This document shows, piece by piece, positions 37,484-45,621 of a stretch of 64,000 nucleotides of DNA. Within the stretch, counting starts at the first letter, position 1. Each line of letters starts with the position of its first letter. The stretch is from Pseudosulfitobacter pseudonitzschiae (GTDB taxonomy: Bacteria; Pseudomonadota; Alphaproteobacteria; Rhodobacterales; Rhodobacteraceae), in contig NZ_FQVP01000001.1 in the NCBI RefSeq assembly GCF_900129395.1, positions 806,001 through 870,000 of the forward strand, in the 5' to 3' direction. Position numbers and translations under genes: made by a program. Under the pieces are notes generated by a model. It saw only the letters and a list, made by a program, of their open reading frames with translations. It made no database searches and had not been told where the DNA came from.

Positions 37484-39052
37484 TTATTCGACCGGAGCCA
37501 TGTCCATCAGCACGGTCGACCCGATGCCCGGCGCGTCAAACACTTCGGGCATGGAGATCCGCGAGGTGTTGTACGCGACACTGACAACAGGCTGGTAAAT
37601 CGGGGCCACCGGAAACTGCGAAAGGACGTATTCGTGATAGGCGGTAAAGTTCGCGATCCGCTCGTCCGAGCTTTTTGATCCGGTCATGGCCGCAGCGCGC
37701 AGGTCTTCGGCCTTTGGGTCGTTGAACATCGAGATGTTCGGATAGCCCAGCCGGTCACCACCAAAGAACCAGTCCACGATATCGGCGTTGTCCCAGACAT
37801 AGGACCGCACGGCGACCTGCTGTTCACCGGATTTGTACTGGTCGCGGATCATGGCGCTGTCAAAGGTGCCGATCTCGGCGCTGATGCCCACGGCTTTCAG
37901 TTGCGCCTGCACAACTTCCGACAGACGACGGAACACGCTGTCGCTTTGGGTCCACAACGACACCTTTAGCGGCTGGCCGTCCTTCATGCGCACGCCATCC
38001 GCGCCCATGGTCCAACCGGCCTCGTCCAGCAGGGCGTTGGCCTTGTCGGGGTTGAACGCGATGCGATATTCGTCGGCCACTTTCGCCTCGGGCAATGCCG
38101 AGATCAGGAAGGTGTCTGCCACCTGTCCGATACCACCATAGATGTTGTCCAGAATTTCCTGCTGGTTGATGGCAAGGGCCGCGGCCTCGCGCACCTTGAT
38201 GTCGTTGAACGGTTCTTTGACCACGTTCATGACCATGTAGACCAGCTCGCGCCCTGGAACACTGACCAGCTTCAGGTCGCTTTGTTTTTCAACCTCGGGA
38301 ACGAAATCGGCAGGGACCGACAGCAGCATATCGACACCGCCGGTTTTCAGCTCGAGAAACGCGGTCGAGGCTTCGGCGATCTCGCGGAATGTCAGGTGTT
38401 CGAACTTGGCCGGGCCTGTGTTCTTGGCCACGGGCGAGCCCCAGGTGTAATCGTCGTTGCGCACCAGAACGGTTTGCTGGCCGATGTCAAAGCTTTCCAG
38501 CTTGTAGGGCCCTGTGCCAATGGTTTCGGTCACGCCAAAATTCTCGCCCATGGCGACAAAGGATTTGGGTTCGGGCACACCCATGATGGCAAGGTTGTAC
38601 AGCAGGTTCGGTTCGGGATGTTTCATCACGAACTTCACGGTGTATTCATCCACAACCTGAATGCTGTCGATGGCCGCAGTATAATAGGCGTTGTCGGTGC
38701 CGTCATACAGCGGCAGCCAGTCCGCGATGGTTTGCGCATTGAAGGGCACACCGTTGTGGAAGGTCACCCCTTGTTTCAGGTGGAACACCCACGACATGCC
38801 GTCCTCGGCCTCTTCCCAGCTTTCGGCCAGATGCGGATGGTAGTTGCGCGCGGCGTCCACCTCGACCAGCCGGTCGAAGATAAGAAAGGCGGCGGCATTC
38901 GTCAGAATGGCTGTTACGGGGTTATAGCTTGTCAGACCGACCGTGTTGGACGGCAAAACAATCGTAGCCTCCTGCGCAAAGACGACAGGGGCCATCGCAT
39001 TCATCGACGCGATGGACACGCTTGCAGCCAGCAAATGTTTGTTGAACTTCAT
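37484..39052 (-). CDS. Peptide-type ABC transporter substrate-binding protein (family 5)
   Basis: 522 residues. Signal peptide MKFNKHLLAASVSIASMNAMAPVVFA is followed by the SBP family 5 fold (LAESWEEAEDGMSWVFHLKQGVTFHNGVPFNAQTIADWL, GTGPYKLESFDIGQQTVLVRNDDY, VREAAALAINQQEIL). It binds the ligand in the periplasm for the OppBCDF-type importer. The regulator gene lies 36 bp upstream in the same direction, so regulator, binding protein and transporter are probably one transcript. Substrate not directly readable; the catabolic genes of the cluster point to lysine- or D-residue-containing peptides. Confidence 0.92.
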   Translation of the reverse strand: MKFNKHLLAASVSIASMNAMAPVVFAQEATIVLPSNTVGLTSYNPVTAILTNAAAFLIFDRLVEVDAARNYHPHLAESWEEAEDGMSWVFHLKQGVTFHNGVPFNAQTIADWLPLYDGTDNAYYTAAIDSIQVVDEYTVKFVMKHPEPNLLYNLAIMGVPEPKSFVAMGENFGVTETIGTGPYKLESFDIGQQTVLVRNDDYTWGSPVAKNTGPAKFEHLTFREIAEASTAFLELKTGGVDMLLSVPADFVPEVEKQSDLKLVSVPGRELVYMVMNVVKEPFNDIKVREAAALAINQQEILDNIYGGIGQVADTFLISALPEAKVADEYRIAFNPDKANALLDEAGWTMGADGVRMKDGQPLKVSLWTQSDSVFRRLSEVVQAQLKAVGISAEIGTFDSAMIRDQYKSGEQQVAVRSYVWDNADIVDWFFGGDRLGYPNISMFNDPKAEDLRAAAMTGSKSSDERIANFTAYHEYVLSQFPVAPIYQPVVSVAYNTSRISMPEVFDAPGIGSTVLMDMAPVE

Positions 39053-39088
39053 GGTAATTATACCTTCCCTATGGTGGCGCTTTTTTGA

Positions 39089-39988
39089 TTATTTTTTGCT
39101 TGTGTCAGACCGCGCGCCGAGGTGGCCGACAAAGGTGTTGTAGCCTGCAGAAATCGCGGCCATCCGCTCTTCGACATCTGCGCCCAGTTCGTTGAACACA
39201 CCGTTCACCGTCAGGCTGATCAGGCTGGAAATGGGTGCCGTGTTGTCCCAGAACAGGTTCAGTTCGGTCGGCACGGCAAAGGTTTCATCCGCCAGCCCTG
39301 CGTCCCACGTGCAGTAAGGATCGGTGATCAACGACACTTTCACGCCGCGCTCCTTGGCCGCGCGGGCCAGCTTTTCGGCCATGCGGGAATATTTGCGCCC
39401 GTCGATGACGACCAGGCAGGACTGCGCAGGATCGCCCTGCAACAGCTCGGAAAACGTGCCGCCCTCTTGGTCGGCCAGCCAGACACCGGGGCGCAGGTAT
39501 TGCAATCCATTGGCCAGATACTGGGCCTGACCGCGCTCTGCCTGAAACCCTGCGACAAAGACCTGCGGCGTACGCGCCAGCCGTTTGACCATGGCTTCAA
39601 ACGGCTTGCTGCCCGCCATTTCGTAAACCGCGACAAGGGCCGCAATCTCAAGCTCCAGCGCACGACTCAACTCGGCGCCCCCACTGCGGGACCGTGCATG
39701 AAAGTCTTTCAGCCGGTCGCCGATCAACCACGCGCTGTCGCCCAGGTCGGCCTGAAGCCGCGATTTCAGCTCTTTGAAGCTGTCCAGCCCGATGCTGCGG
39801 CAATAGCGCCCGACACTGGCCTCAGACACGCCGATCTTGGTCGCGAGGGTCGAGGCAGTCTCGAAAGGAAGCGTTTTGATGTTGGTCATCATGTAGCTTG
39901 CAATGGCTTTTTCGCCTTTGGTCGCACCCTCGACGCTGTCAGCCAGCAACTGCTGAACGCTGACCGAAATATTGTCTGGATGTGCCAA
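39089..39988 (-). CDS. MurR/RpiR family transcriptional regulator
   Basis: 299 residues. An N-terminal HTH_6 domain (KGEKAIASYMMTNIKTLPFETASTLATKIGVSEASVGRYCRSIG) precedes a C-terminal SIS domain at about 125-260 that would bind a small phosphorylated or sugar-like effector. The frame is open to an ATG at 40042, but that ATG lies inside a palindrome likely to be the operator and has no ribosome site. A TTG at 39988 is preceded by AGGGGG at 7 bases and gives the usual N-terminal length, so it is preferred. It leads the transporter operon and is divergent from the racemase gene. Confidence 0.85.
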   Translation of the reverse strand: MAHPDNISVSVQQLLADSVEGATKGEKAIASYMMTNIKTLPFETASTLATKIGVSEASVGRYCRSIGLDSFKELKSRLQADLGDSAWLIGDRLKDFHARSRSGGAELSRALELEIAALVAVYEMAGSKPFEAMVKRLARTPQVFVAGFQAERGQAQYLANGLQYLRPGVWLADQEGGTFSELLQGDPAQSCLVVIDGRKYSRMAEKLARAAKERGVKVSLITDPYCTWDAGLADETFAVPTELNLFWDNTAPISSLISLTVNGVFNELGADVEERMAAISAGYNTFVGHLGARSDTSKK

Positions 39989-40025
39989 AGCGCCGCCCCC
40001 TGAAACTCTCTCTTGAGACCTCAAA

Positions 40026-40049
40026 TGACAGAAAGCTTTCATAATGTCA
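40026..40049. promoter_or_regulatory. Composite palindrome, candidate RpiR operator
   Basis: TGACA (40026-40030) and TGTCA (40045-40049) bracket a perfect 10-bp palindrome GAAAGCTTTC (40031-40040). The element lies in the divergent control region, 38 bp from the racemase-gene TTG-side counterpart and 65 bp upstream of the racemase ATG. Its position suits simultaneous control of both arms of the cluster. Confidence 0.5.
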
Positions 40050-40113
40050 ATCTTGCAATATTTATGTCTCTGAACTACAGGTGATCCAACCTAGCCAAAC
40101 CAAAGGGTTCGAC

Positions 40114-41250
40114 ATGCCGGACATTTCCAGACAGACCCGCGCGCCGCTGACGATAGACCGGGCAGAATTGCGGCTTGTCCGATTGCCGTTGTTGCAGCCT
40201 TTCGTAATCTCGACCGGCACGATGCATGACCGCATTTTCCCGCTGCTGACGCTCTATTCAGGCGATCACGAGGGATATGCCGAAGGGGTGATGGACCCCC
40301 TGCCCGACTATCTTGGCGAAACGCTGCCCGCCGCGATGGCGCTGCTCAAGGACCTGTTCCTGCCGATGATCGTCGGAAAATCCTTTGAAAACCCTGCGGC
40401 GCTGGACAAGCTTCTGGCCCCGTGGCGCGGCCATCAAATGACAAAGGCGACGGTCGACATGGCGTTTTGGGACCTGTGGGCCAAGTCGCTGAACCTGCCG
40501 CTGCAAACCGTTTTGGGCGGGACCGGAGATGCAATTGACGCAGGCGTTTCTTTGGGGATCGGCTCTATCGACGACACGGTCGCCCGCGTGGCCGATCACC
40601 ACCGGCAAGGTTACAAACGGATCAAGCTCAAGATCAAACCGGGGCACGACGTGGCGCTGGTCCGTGCGGTGCGCGCGGCCTTTCCCGATATCCGGCTGAG
40701 CGTGGACGCCAACGCCTGTTACACGCTGGCCGACGCGGGCCTGCTGCAGAAACTGGACGATCTGGCATTGGATTACATCGAACAACCGCTGGCATGGGAT
40801 GACATTCAGGACCACGCGGTGCTGCAGAAACGGCTGAAAACGCCGATCTGCCTGGACGAATGCATCAACTCGGTGCGCGCCTGCCGCCAGGCGCTTCAGG
40901 CCGACGCCGCACGGGTGATCAACATCAAGGTGGCGCGGTCGGGTGGATATTACACGGCGCTGAAAATGCACGATCTTGCGGCGGCCTTTGACGTGCCTGT
41001 CTGGTGCGGCGGCATGCTGGAATCAGGCATCGGGCGTGCGCACAACATCCACCTGTCGACCTTGCCGAACTTTACCAAACCGGGCGATGTCTCCAGCGCC
41101 AGCCGCTATTTTGCGCGTGACATCATCAACGAACCGCTCGAAGCAACCGACGGACGGATGGCGGTGCCCCAAGGCGCAGGCATCGGCGTGTCGCTGGATG
41201 AAAGTTTTCTGTCAGAAATGGCCCTTTCCAGTGAAAGCTTTTCCGCATGA
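40114..41250 (+). CDS. N-acylamino-acid (N-succinylamino-acid) racemase, enolase superfamily
   Basis: 378 residues of the MLE subgroup. The acid-base lysines are Lys173 (in KLKIKPGHD) and Lys272 (in INIKVARSGGY), with metal ligands Asp198 (SVDAN), Glu223 (YIEQPL) and Asp248 (CLDEC). WCGGMLESGIGRAHNIHLSTLPNFTKPGDVSS matches the OSBS/NAAAR C-terminus. o-Succinylbenzoate synthase is the alternative, but no menaquinone gene is near and a GNAT gene is translationally coupled, the context described for N-succinylamino-acid racemase in the D-to-L amino acid pathway. ATG at 40114 follows AAAGGG; a GTG at 40081 is less likely. Confidence 0.82.
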   Translation: MPDISRQTRAPLTIDRAELRLVRLPLLQPFVISTGTMHDRIFPLLTLYSGDHEGYAEGVMDPLPDYLGETLPAAMALLKDLFLPMIVGKSFENPAALDKLLAPWRGHQMTKATVDMAFWDLWAKSLNLPLQTVLGGTGDAIDAGVSLGIGSIDDTVARVADHHRQGYKRIKLKIKPGHDVALVRAVRAAFPDIRLSVDANACYTLADAGLLQKLDDLALDYIEQPLAWDDIQDHAVLQKRLKTPICLDECINSVRACRQALQADAARVINIKVARSGGYYTALKMHDLAAAFDVPVWCGGMLESGIGRAHNIHLSTLPNFTKPGDVSSASRYFARDIINEPLEATDGRMAVPQGAGIGVSLDESFLSEMALSSESFSA

Positions 41251-41963
41251 CACCGCCGGTGATCCGCGAATTGTCCGGCGTGGCAGAGTTCACCGCGGCT
41301 GAAGCCCTGCAACGTGCGGTCTGGGGACCGGATGATCTGGTCGATCCCTATGATCTGATGATGGTGATCCAGCATGAAGGCGGCCTTGTCGCAGGAGCGT
41401 TTTCAGACGACGAACTGGTCGGCTATGTCTTTGGCTTTCCCACGCGCGAACTGCACATCCAGCATTCGCACCGGCTTGCGGTGTTGCCCAAGATGCAGGG
41501 CATGGGACTGGGCGCGCGCCTGAAGTGGTTTCAGCGTGACTGGTGTCTGGCACGCGGCATCACCCACGTGCGCTGGACCTTTGACCCGCTGCGCGCGGCC
41601 AATGCGGCCCTGAACGTGGGCAAGCTGGGCGTGATCGTCGACACCTATATGGCCGACTATTACGGCAAAATGGTGGGTATCAACGCGGGCACCCCCTCTG
41701 ACCGGTTGATGGCAGACTGGTTTCTGGACACCGCACATGTGGCCGACCGCGCGGCACGGATTGCGCAGTCTCCCCCAGATGCAGCACGACGCGTCACCAT
41801 TCCTACGGATTTCGCCGCCCTTCTTGCGTCGGACCCGGCCAAGGCCTTGGCCGAAAGGTTGCGCGTGAGAGAGCAGATTGGCCATGCTTTGAAAGAAGGT
41901 CTTGTTATCAATGGGTTTGTCGCGGACCAGTCTTGCTATATTTTCGCGAAACCTGCTGCATGA
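41247..41963 (+). CDS. GNAT acyltransferase, probable D-amino-acid N-succinyltransferase
   Basis: 238 residues. The first 150 carry a GNAT fold like COG3375, with LVGYVFGFPTRELHIQHSHRLAVLPKMQGMGLGARLKWFQRDWCLARGITHVRWTFDPLRAANAALNVGKLG; the acyl-CoA loop is the QGMGLGARLK segment. In Geobacillus a GNAT protein succinylates D-amino acids before N-succinylamino-acid racemase acts; the ATGA overlap with the racemase gene suggests the same partnership here. The C-terminal 70 residues are helical and of unknown role. Donor (succinyl- versus acetyl-CoA) is not determinable from sequence. Confidence 0.75.
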   Translation: MTPPVIRELSGVAEFTAAEALQRAVWGPDDLVDPYDLMMVIQHEGGLVAGAFSDDELVGYVFGFPTRELHIQHSHRLAVLPKMQGMGLGARLKWFQRDWCLARGITHVRWTFDPLRAANAALNVGKLGVIVDTYMADYYGKMVGINAGTPSDRLMADWFLDTAHVADRAARIAQSPPDAARRVTIPTDFAALLASDPAKALAERLRVREQIGHALKEGLVINGFVADQSCYIFAKPAA

Positions 41964-42380
41964 CGATGCCACCCTTGCAAGGCCGGGGCATGGACGGGTG
42001 TGGCAAATCTAAATGAAATGTCACGTGGTTGGTAAGTTTTTCATTCTCTATGGCAAGGGCCGAGAACGGGAAGCTGCGTTGAGCAGCTTCTGGAACTGTC
42101 CACAACGAACAGCCTGAATATAGTCCAAGGTGCCAACGGACCTCTATACATGGGACCTCTCGCAATAGGCCCGCACCGGTCGTGGAATATGGCAACTGCG
42201 CGACATCCGTAACAGGCTTGGAACTACGGCGTTTCCTGCACCGTTCGAAAGTGCGACCTTTTGTCTGTAATGGCCAAAACGACTTAAGAATCTTGGGTTC
42301 TTGAGGTTGCTAACCTTGTGGCTGCGGGAATTTAATTCATAATCGGCAGGCTGAATTTTTCGTAGTGGGTGGGAGTTCAT
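41964..42380. other. 417-bp gene-free stretch upstream of the Mrp operon
   Basis: No credible reading frame on either strand, and the stretch is visibly more AT-rich than its surroundings. It contains a perfect hairpin (GAAGCTGC, 42070-42077, with GCAGCTTC, 42083-42090; no T run) and smaller dyads such as AAGAA-N7-TTCTT and AGGTT-GCT-AACCT near 42290-42325. It must include the Mrp operon promoter and leader, but no convincing -35/-10 pair was found. Confidence 0.5.
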
Positions 42381-45263
42381 TTGTCTCTGTTCTTTATCGT
42401 CGCTTTGCCATTCTTGGGGGCGCTGCTTCCTGGATTGATGAACTCTGCCGGACGTGCGGCCACGGCGGGCGTTACGTTCACCGTGTCACTGGCCGCTTTT
42501 GTGGGCCTTCTGACCAACCTGCCTGCTGTGCTTGCGGGCAACGTGGTGATGGCGCGGGTCGACTGGATGCCGCTGCTGGGGCTTAACTTTTCGCTGATGC
42601 TGGACGGACTGGGCTTTTTCTTTGCCTTGCTGATTCTTGGCATCGGTCTGCTGATCATCACCTACGCGCGCCACTATCTCAGCCGCGACGACAATATGGG
42701 GCAGTTCTTTACCTACCTGCTGCTGTTCCAGGGCGCGATGGTGGGCATTGTCATGAGCGACAACATCCTGCTTTTGCTGGTTTTCTGGGAGCTGACATCG
42801 CTGTCGTCCTTCCTGTTGATCGGGTATTGGAAACACCTGCCCGAAGGCCGTCAGGGCGCGCGGATGGCGTTGACCGTCACCGGCATGGGTGGGCTTGCGA
42901 TGATCGGTGGCATGTTGATGCTGGGCCAGATCGTCGGCAGCTATGACCTGAGCGTGATCTTGCAGAACCGCGAGTTGATTCAGGCTGATCCGCTGTACGT
43001 GCCTGCATTGGTGTTGATTCTGCTGGGCGCGTTCACCAAGTCGGCGCAATTCCCGTTCCACTTCTGGTTGCCGCACGCGATGGCGGCCCCCACGCCTGTG
43101 TCGGCCTACCTGCACTCGGCCACGATGGTTAAGGCGGGCATTTTCCTGATGGCGCGCATGTGGCCGGTCCTGTCGGGCACGCCTGAGTGGTTCGTGATCG
43201 TCACCACGGCGGGATTGATCACGATGGTTCTGGGGGCTGTGATTGCGTTGTTCAAACACGACCTGAAGGCGCTGCTGGCGTTTTCGACGGTCAGCCACCT
43301 GGGGCTGATCACCATGCTGCTGGGCACGGGCACCGCATTCGGCGCGATGGCCGCAGTGTTTCATATTTTGAACCACGCGACGTTCAAGGCGGCGTTGTTC
43401 ATGTCGGCGGGCATTATCGATCACGAGGCGCACACACGCGACATTCGCCGCTTGGGCGGGTTGCGCAAGTTGATGCCCTTGACCTTTGTCATTGCCAGTC
43501 TCGCCGCGCTTTCGATGGCCGGGATTCCGTTGCTGAACGGGTTCCTGTCCAAGGAAATGATGCTGGAAGAAGCGTATCACACTGTCCTGTTTGGCAGCCC
43601 CTTGCTGGTGCCCGTGTTGGCGACGGTCGGATCGTTGTTCTCTGCCGCCTATTGCTTCCGGTTGATCGGGCACGTGTTCTTTGGCCCCGTGCGCGACGAC
43701 TATCCGGCCAAGCCGCATGACCCCAACACCGGCCTTTGGCTGCCGCCTGCCTTGCTGGTTGTTCTGGTGGTGGCGATCGGCGTGGCACCGTTTCTGGCTG
43801 AACCCTTCGTGAAACTGGTGACGGCTTCGGTTCTGGGCGACGCGGCAGCGGTGCCGACGGCATATTTCAAGATCTGGCATGGGCTTGTGCCTGCGCTGTA
43901 CATGTCGCTGATCGCCATTGCCGGCGGTTTGCTGATGTTGGCGCTGTTCAAGCCTGCCCTGTTCGTCTGGGACAAGGCACCGCGCCCCGAGGCCAAGGTC
44001 ATCTTTGAAGCTATCGTCGAGGCGGTCGCGAAACTGGCGCGTGCCGTGATTCACGCGTCGCACAACGGTGCGTTTTCGCGCTATGCGGCAATTGCCCTGG
44101 TGGTCATGGTCGCTGTCGGATATCACGCATGGTCCACCGGCACGGTCGGCCCCGACACACGAACGGTGCAATATGCACCGCCCGTGTTCATCGCGGCCTG
44201 GCTGATGCTGGCGACGGCCACTGCGGGACTGGTCATATTGCACCGCAACCGGCTGTTGTCGCTGATCCTGATCGGCATCGTGGGCCTGATGGTGTCCATC
44301 GGCTTTGTGTTCTTCAGCGCGCCCGATCTGGCGATGACGCAATTCACGGTCGAAGTTGTCACGATCATCCTGTTGCTGCTGGCCCTGAACTTCCTGCCCA
44401 ATACCACCCCTGTCGAAAGCACAGTGCTGCGCCGCGTGCGTGACACAGGCGTGGCGGTGCTGGGTGGTCTTGCGACGTTTGGGCTGTCCTTTCACTATTT
44501 GCTCAGGGACGCGGTCGACACGCCGATCTCGGAATTCCACCTTGCCAATTCCTATAAGGGCGGCGGCGGCACCAATGTCGTGAACGTCATTCTTGTCGAT
44601 TTCCGCGGCTTTGACACCTATGGCGAGATCATCGTGTTGGGCATCGCTGCCCTGTTGATCTATGCGATGACCGAAACGCTTCTGGATGGACCGGTGCGGG
44701 CGCGGTTGTTGAACCGCAAACCCGATCAGGCTCGCTCTGGCAACAAGCATCCGATGATGATGGTCGTGCTGACGCGGGTCATCATGCCGGTCGTTCTTAT
44801 GGTCGGCTTCTACATCTTCTTGCGCGGTCACAACGAACCAGGTGGCGGATTTATCGCAGGCCTGATCGTTTCCATTGCCGTCGTCATGCAGTACATGGCC
44901 AGCGGCTTTGGCTGGGCGTCGGCGCGGTTGCGGTATCCCTATCACGGGGTGATCGGAGCGGGCGTTCTGATTGCCGGGCTGACCGGCATCGGATCATGGT
45001 TCTTTGGCAAACCTTTCCTGACCTCTGATTTCACCTATGTCCGCATTCCACCGTTCGAAAAATTCGAACTGGCCACTGCAGCATTGTTTGATCTGGGTGT
45101 GTTTCTGGCTGTTGTCGGCGCTGTGATGTTGTCGCTGGAAAGCTTCTCGCGGTTGGCGCGGCTGGCCGGATATCACGACAGCGACGAACCGATGGACATC
45201 GATCCCTTGCGCGACGACACAAAAGCTGCGGGTCTTGCCGCCGCCGAAAAGAAGGGAGTGTAA
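42381..45263 (+). CDS. mrpA: Na+/H+ antiporter subunit A/B fusion (MrpA-MrpB)
   Basis: 960 residues, about twenty membrane segments. Residues 1-770 are MrpA, homologous to the complex I subunit NuoL (GVHLSLFFIVALPFLGALLPG, FPFHFWLPHAMAAPTPVSAYLHSATMVKAGIFL, STVSHLGLITMLLG), and the last part is an MrpB domain (MMMVVLTRVIMPVVLMVGFYIFLRGHNEPGGGFIAGL). The fusion explains why no separate mrpB gene exists. It exports Na+ in exchange for H+ with the other subunits. TTG at 42381 lies 5 bases after GGGTGGGAG and is preferred; a GTG at 42369 lacks a ribosome site. Confidence 0.92.
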   Translation: MSLFFIVALPFLGALLPGLMNSAGRAATAGVTFTVSLAAFVGLLTNLPAVLAGNVVMARVDWMPLLGLNFSLMLDGLGFFFALLILGIGLLIITYARHYLSRDDNMGQFFTYLLLFQGAMVGIVMSDNILLLLVFWELTSLSSFLLIGYWKHLPEGRQGARMALTVTGMGGLAMIGGMLMLGQIVGSYDLSVILQNRELIQADPLYVPALVLILLGAFTKSAQFPFHFWLPHAMAAPTPVSAYLHSATMVKAGIFLMARMWPVLSGTPEWFVIVTTAGLITMVLGAVIALFKHDLKALLAFSTVSHLGLITMLLGTGTAFGAMAAVFHILNHATFKAALFMSAGIIDHEAHTRDIRRLGGLRKLMPLTFVIASLAALSMAGIPLLNGFLSKEMMLEEAYHTVLFGSPLLVPVLATVGSLFSAAYCFRLIGHVFFGPVRDDYPAKPHDPNTGLWLPPALLVVLVVAIGVAPFLAEPFVKLVTASVLGDAAAVPTAYFKIWHGLVPALYMSLIAIAGGLLMLALFKPALFVWDKAPRPEAKVIFEAIVEAVAKLARAVIHASHNGAFSRYAAIALVVMVAVGYHAWSTGTVGPDTRTVQYAPPVFIAAWLMLATATAGLVILHRNRLLSLILIGIVGLMVSIGFVFFSAPDLAMTQFTVEVVTIILLLLALNFLPNTTPVESTVLRRVRDTGVAVLGGLATFGLSFHYLLRDAVDTPISEFHLANSYKGGGGTNVVNVILVDFRGFDTYGEIIVLGIAALLIYAMTETLLDGPVRARLLNRKPDQARSGNKHPMMMVVLTRVIMPVVLMVGFYIFLRGHNEPGGGFIAGLIVSIAVVMQYMASGFGWASARLRYPYHGVIGAGVLIAGLTGIGSWFFGKPFLTSDFTYVRIPPFEKFELATAALFDLGVFLAVVGAVMLSLESFSRLARLAGYHDSDEPMDIDPLRDDTKAAGLAAAEKKGV

Positions 45264-45264
45264 C

Positions 45265-45621
45265 ATGGAGTTTCTTGTTGCATCCGCCATTGGCATACTC
45301 ACCGCCGGAGGCATCTACCTGACTTTGCGGTTGCGGACCTTTCCCGTGATCCTGGGGGTGTCGCTGCTGACTTATGCAGTGAACGTTTTCCTGTTTGCGT
45401 CGGGCCGACTGACAGTGGGGGCGCCGCCGATCCTGCGAGACGGGGTCAGCACCTATACCGACCCGCTGCCGCAGGCCTTGGTACTGACGGCGATTGTTAT
45501 TTCCTTCGGCATGACGGCCGTTGTCGTGATGATCGGCCTGGGTGCGTTTCTGGGGTCGGATGACGATCATGTCGACGACCAACCCCAAACCGATGAAGAC
45601 CGTTCGGAGGATGCATCATGA
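45265..45621 (+). CDS. mrpC: Na+/H+ antiporter subunit C (MrpC)
   Basis: 118 residues, three membrane segments, NuoK-like (MEFLVASAIGILTAGGIYLTL, FPVILGVSLLTYAVNVFLFASG, DPLPQALVLTAIVISFGMTAVVVMI). The ATG at 45265 directly follows the mrpA stop with AAGGGAG upstream. The charged tail runs into an ATGA overlap with mrpD. Confidence 0.93.
   Translation: MEFLVASAIGILTAGGIYLTLRLRTFPVILGVSLLTYAVNVFLFASGRLTVGAPPILRDGVSTYTDPLPQALVLTAIVISFGMTAVVVMIGLGAFLGSDDDHVDDQPQTDEDRSEDAS

Noticed and set aside
40114-41250. o-Succinylbenzoate synthase (menC)
   Set aside because: Sequence alone cannot separate MenC from N-acylamino-acid racemase, but there is no menaquinone gene nearby and the coupled GNAT gene fits the racemase role.
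42486-44945. 819-codon open frame on the minus strand
   Set aside because: Antisense to mrpA; His/Gln/Arg-rich composition typical of the reverse of a membrane protein gene in high-GC DNA.
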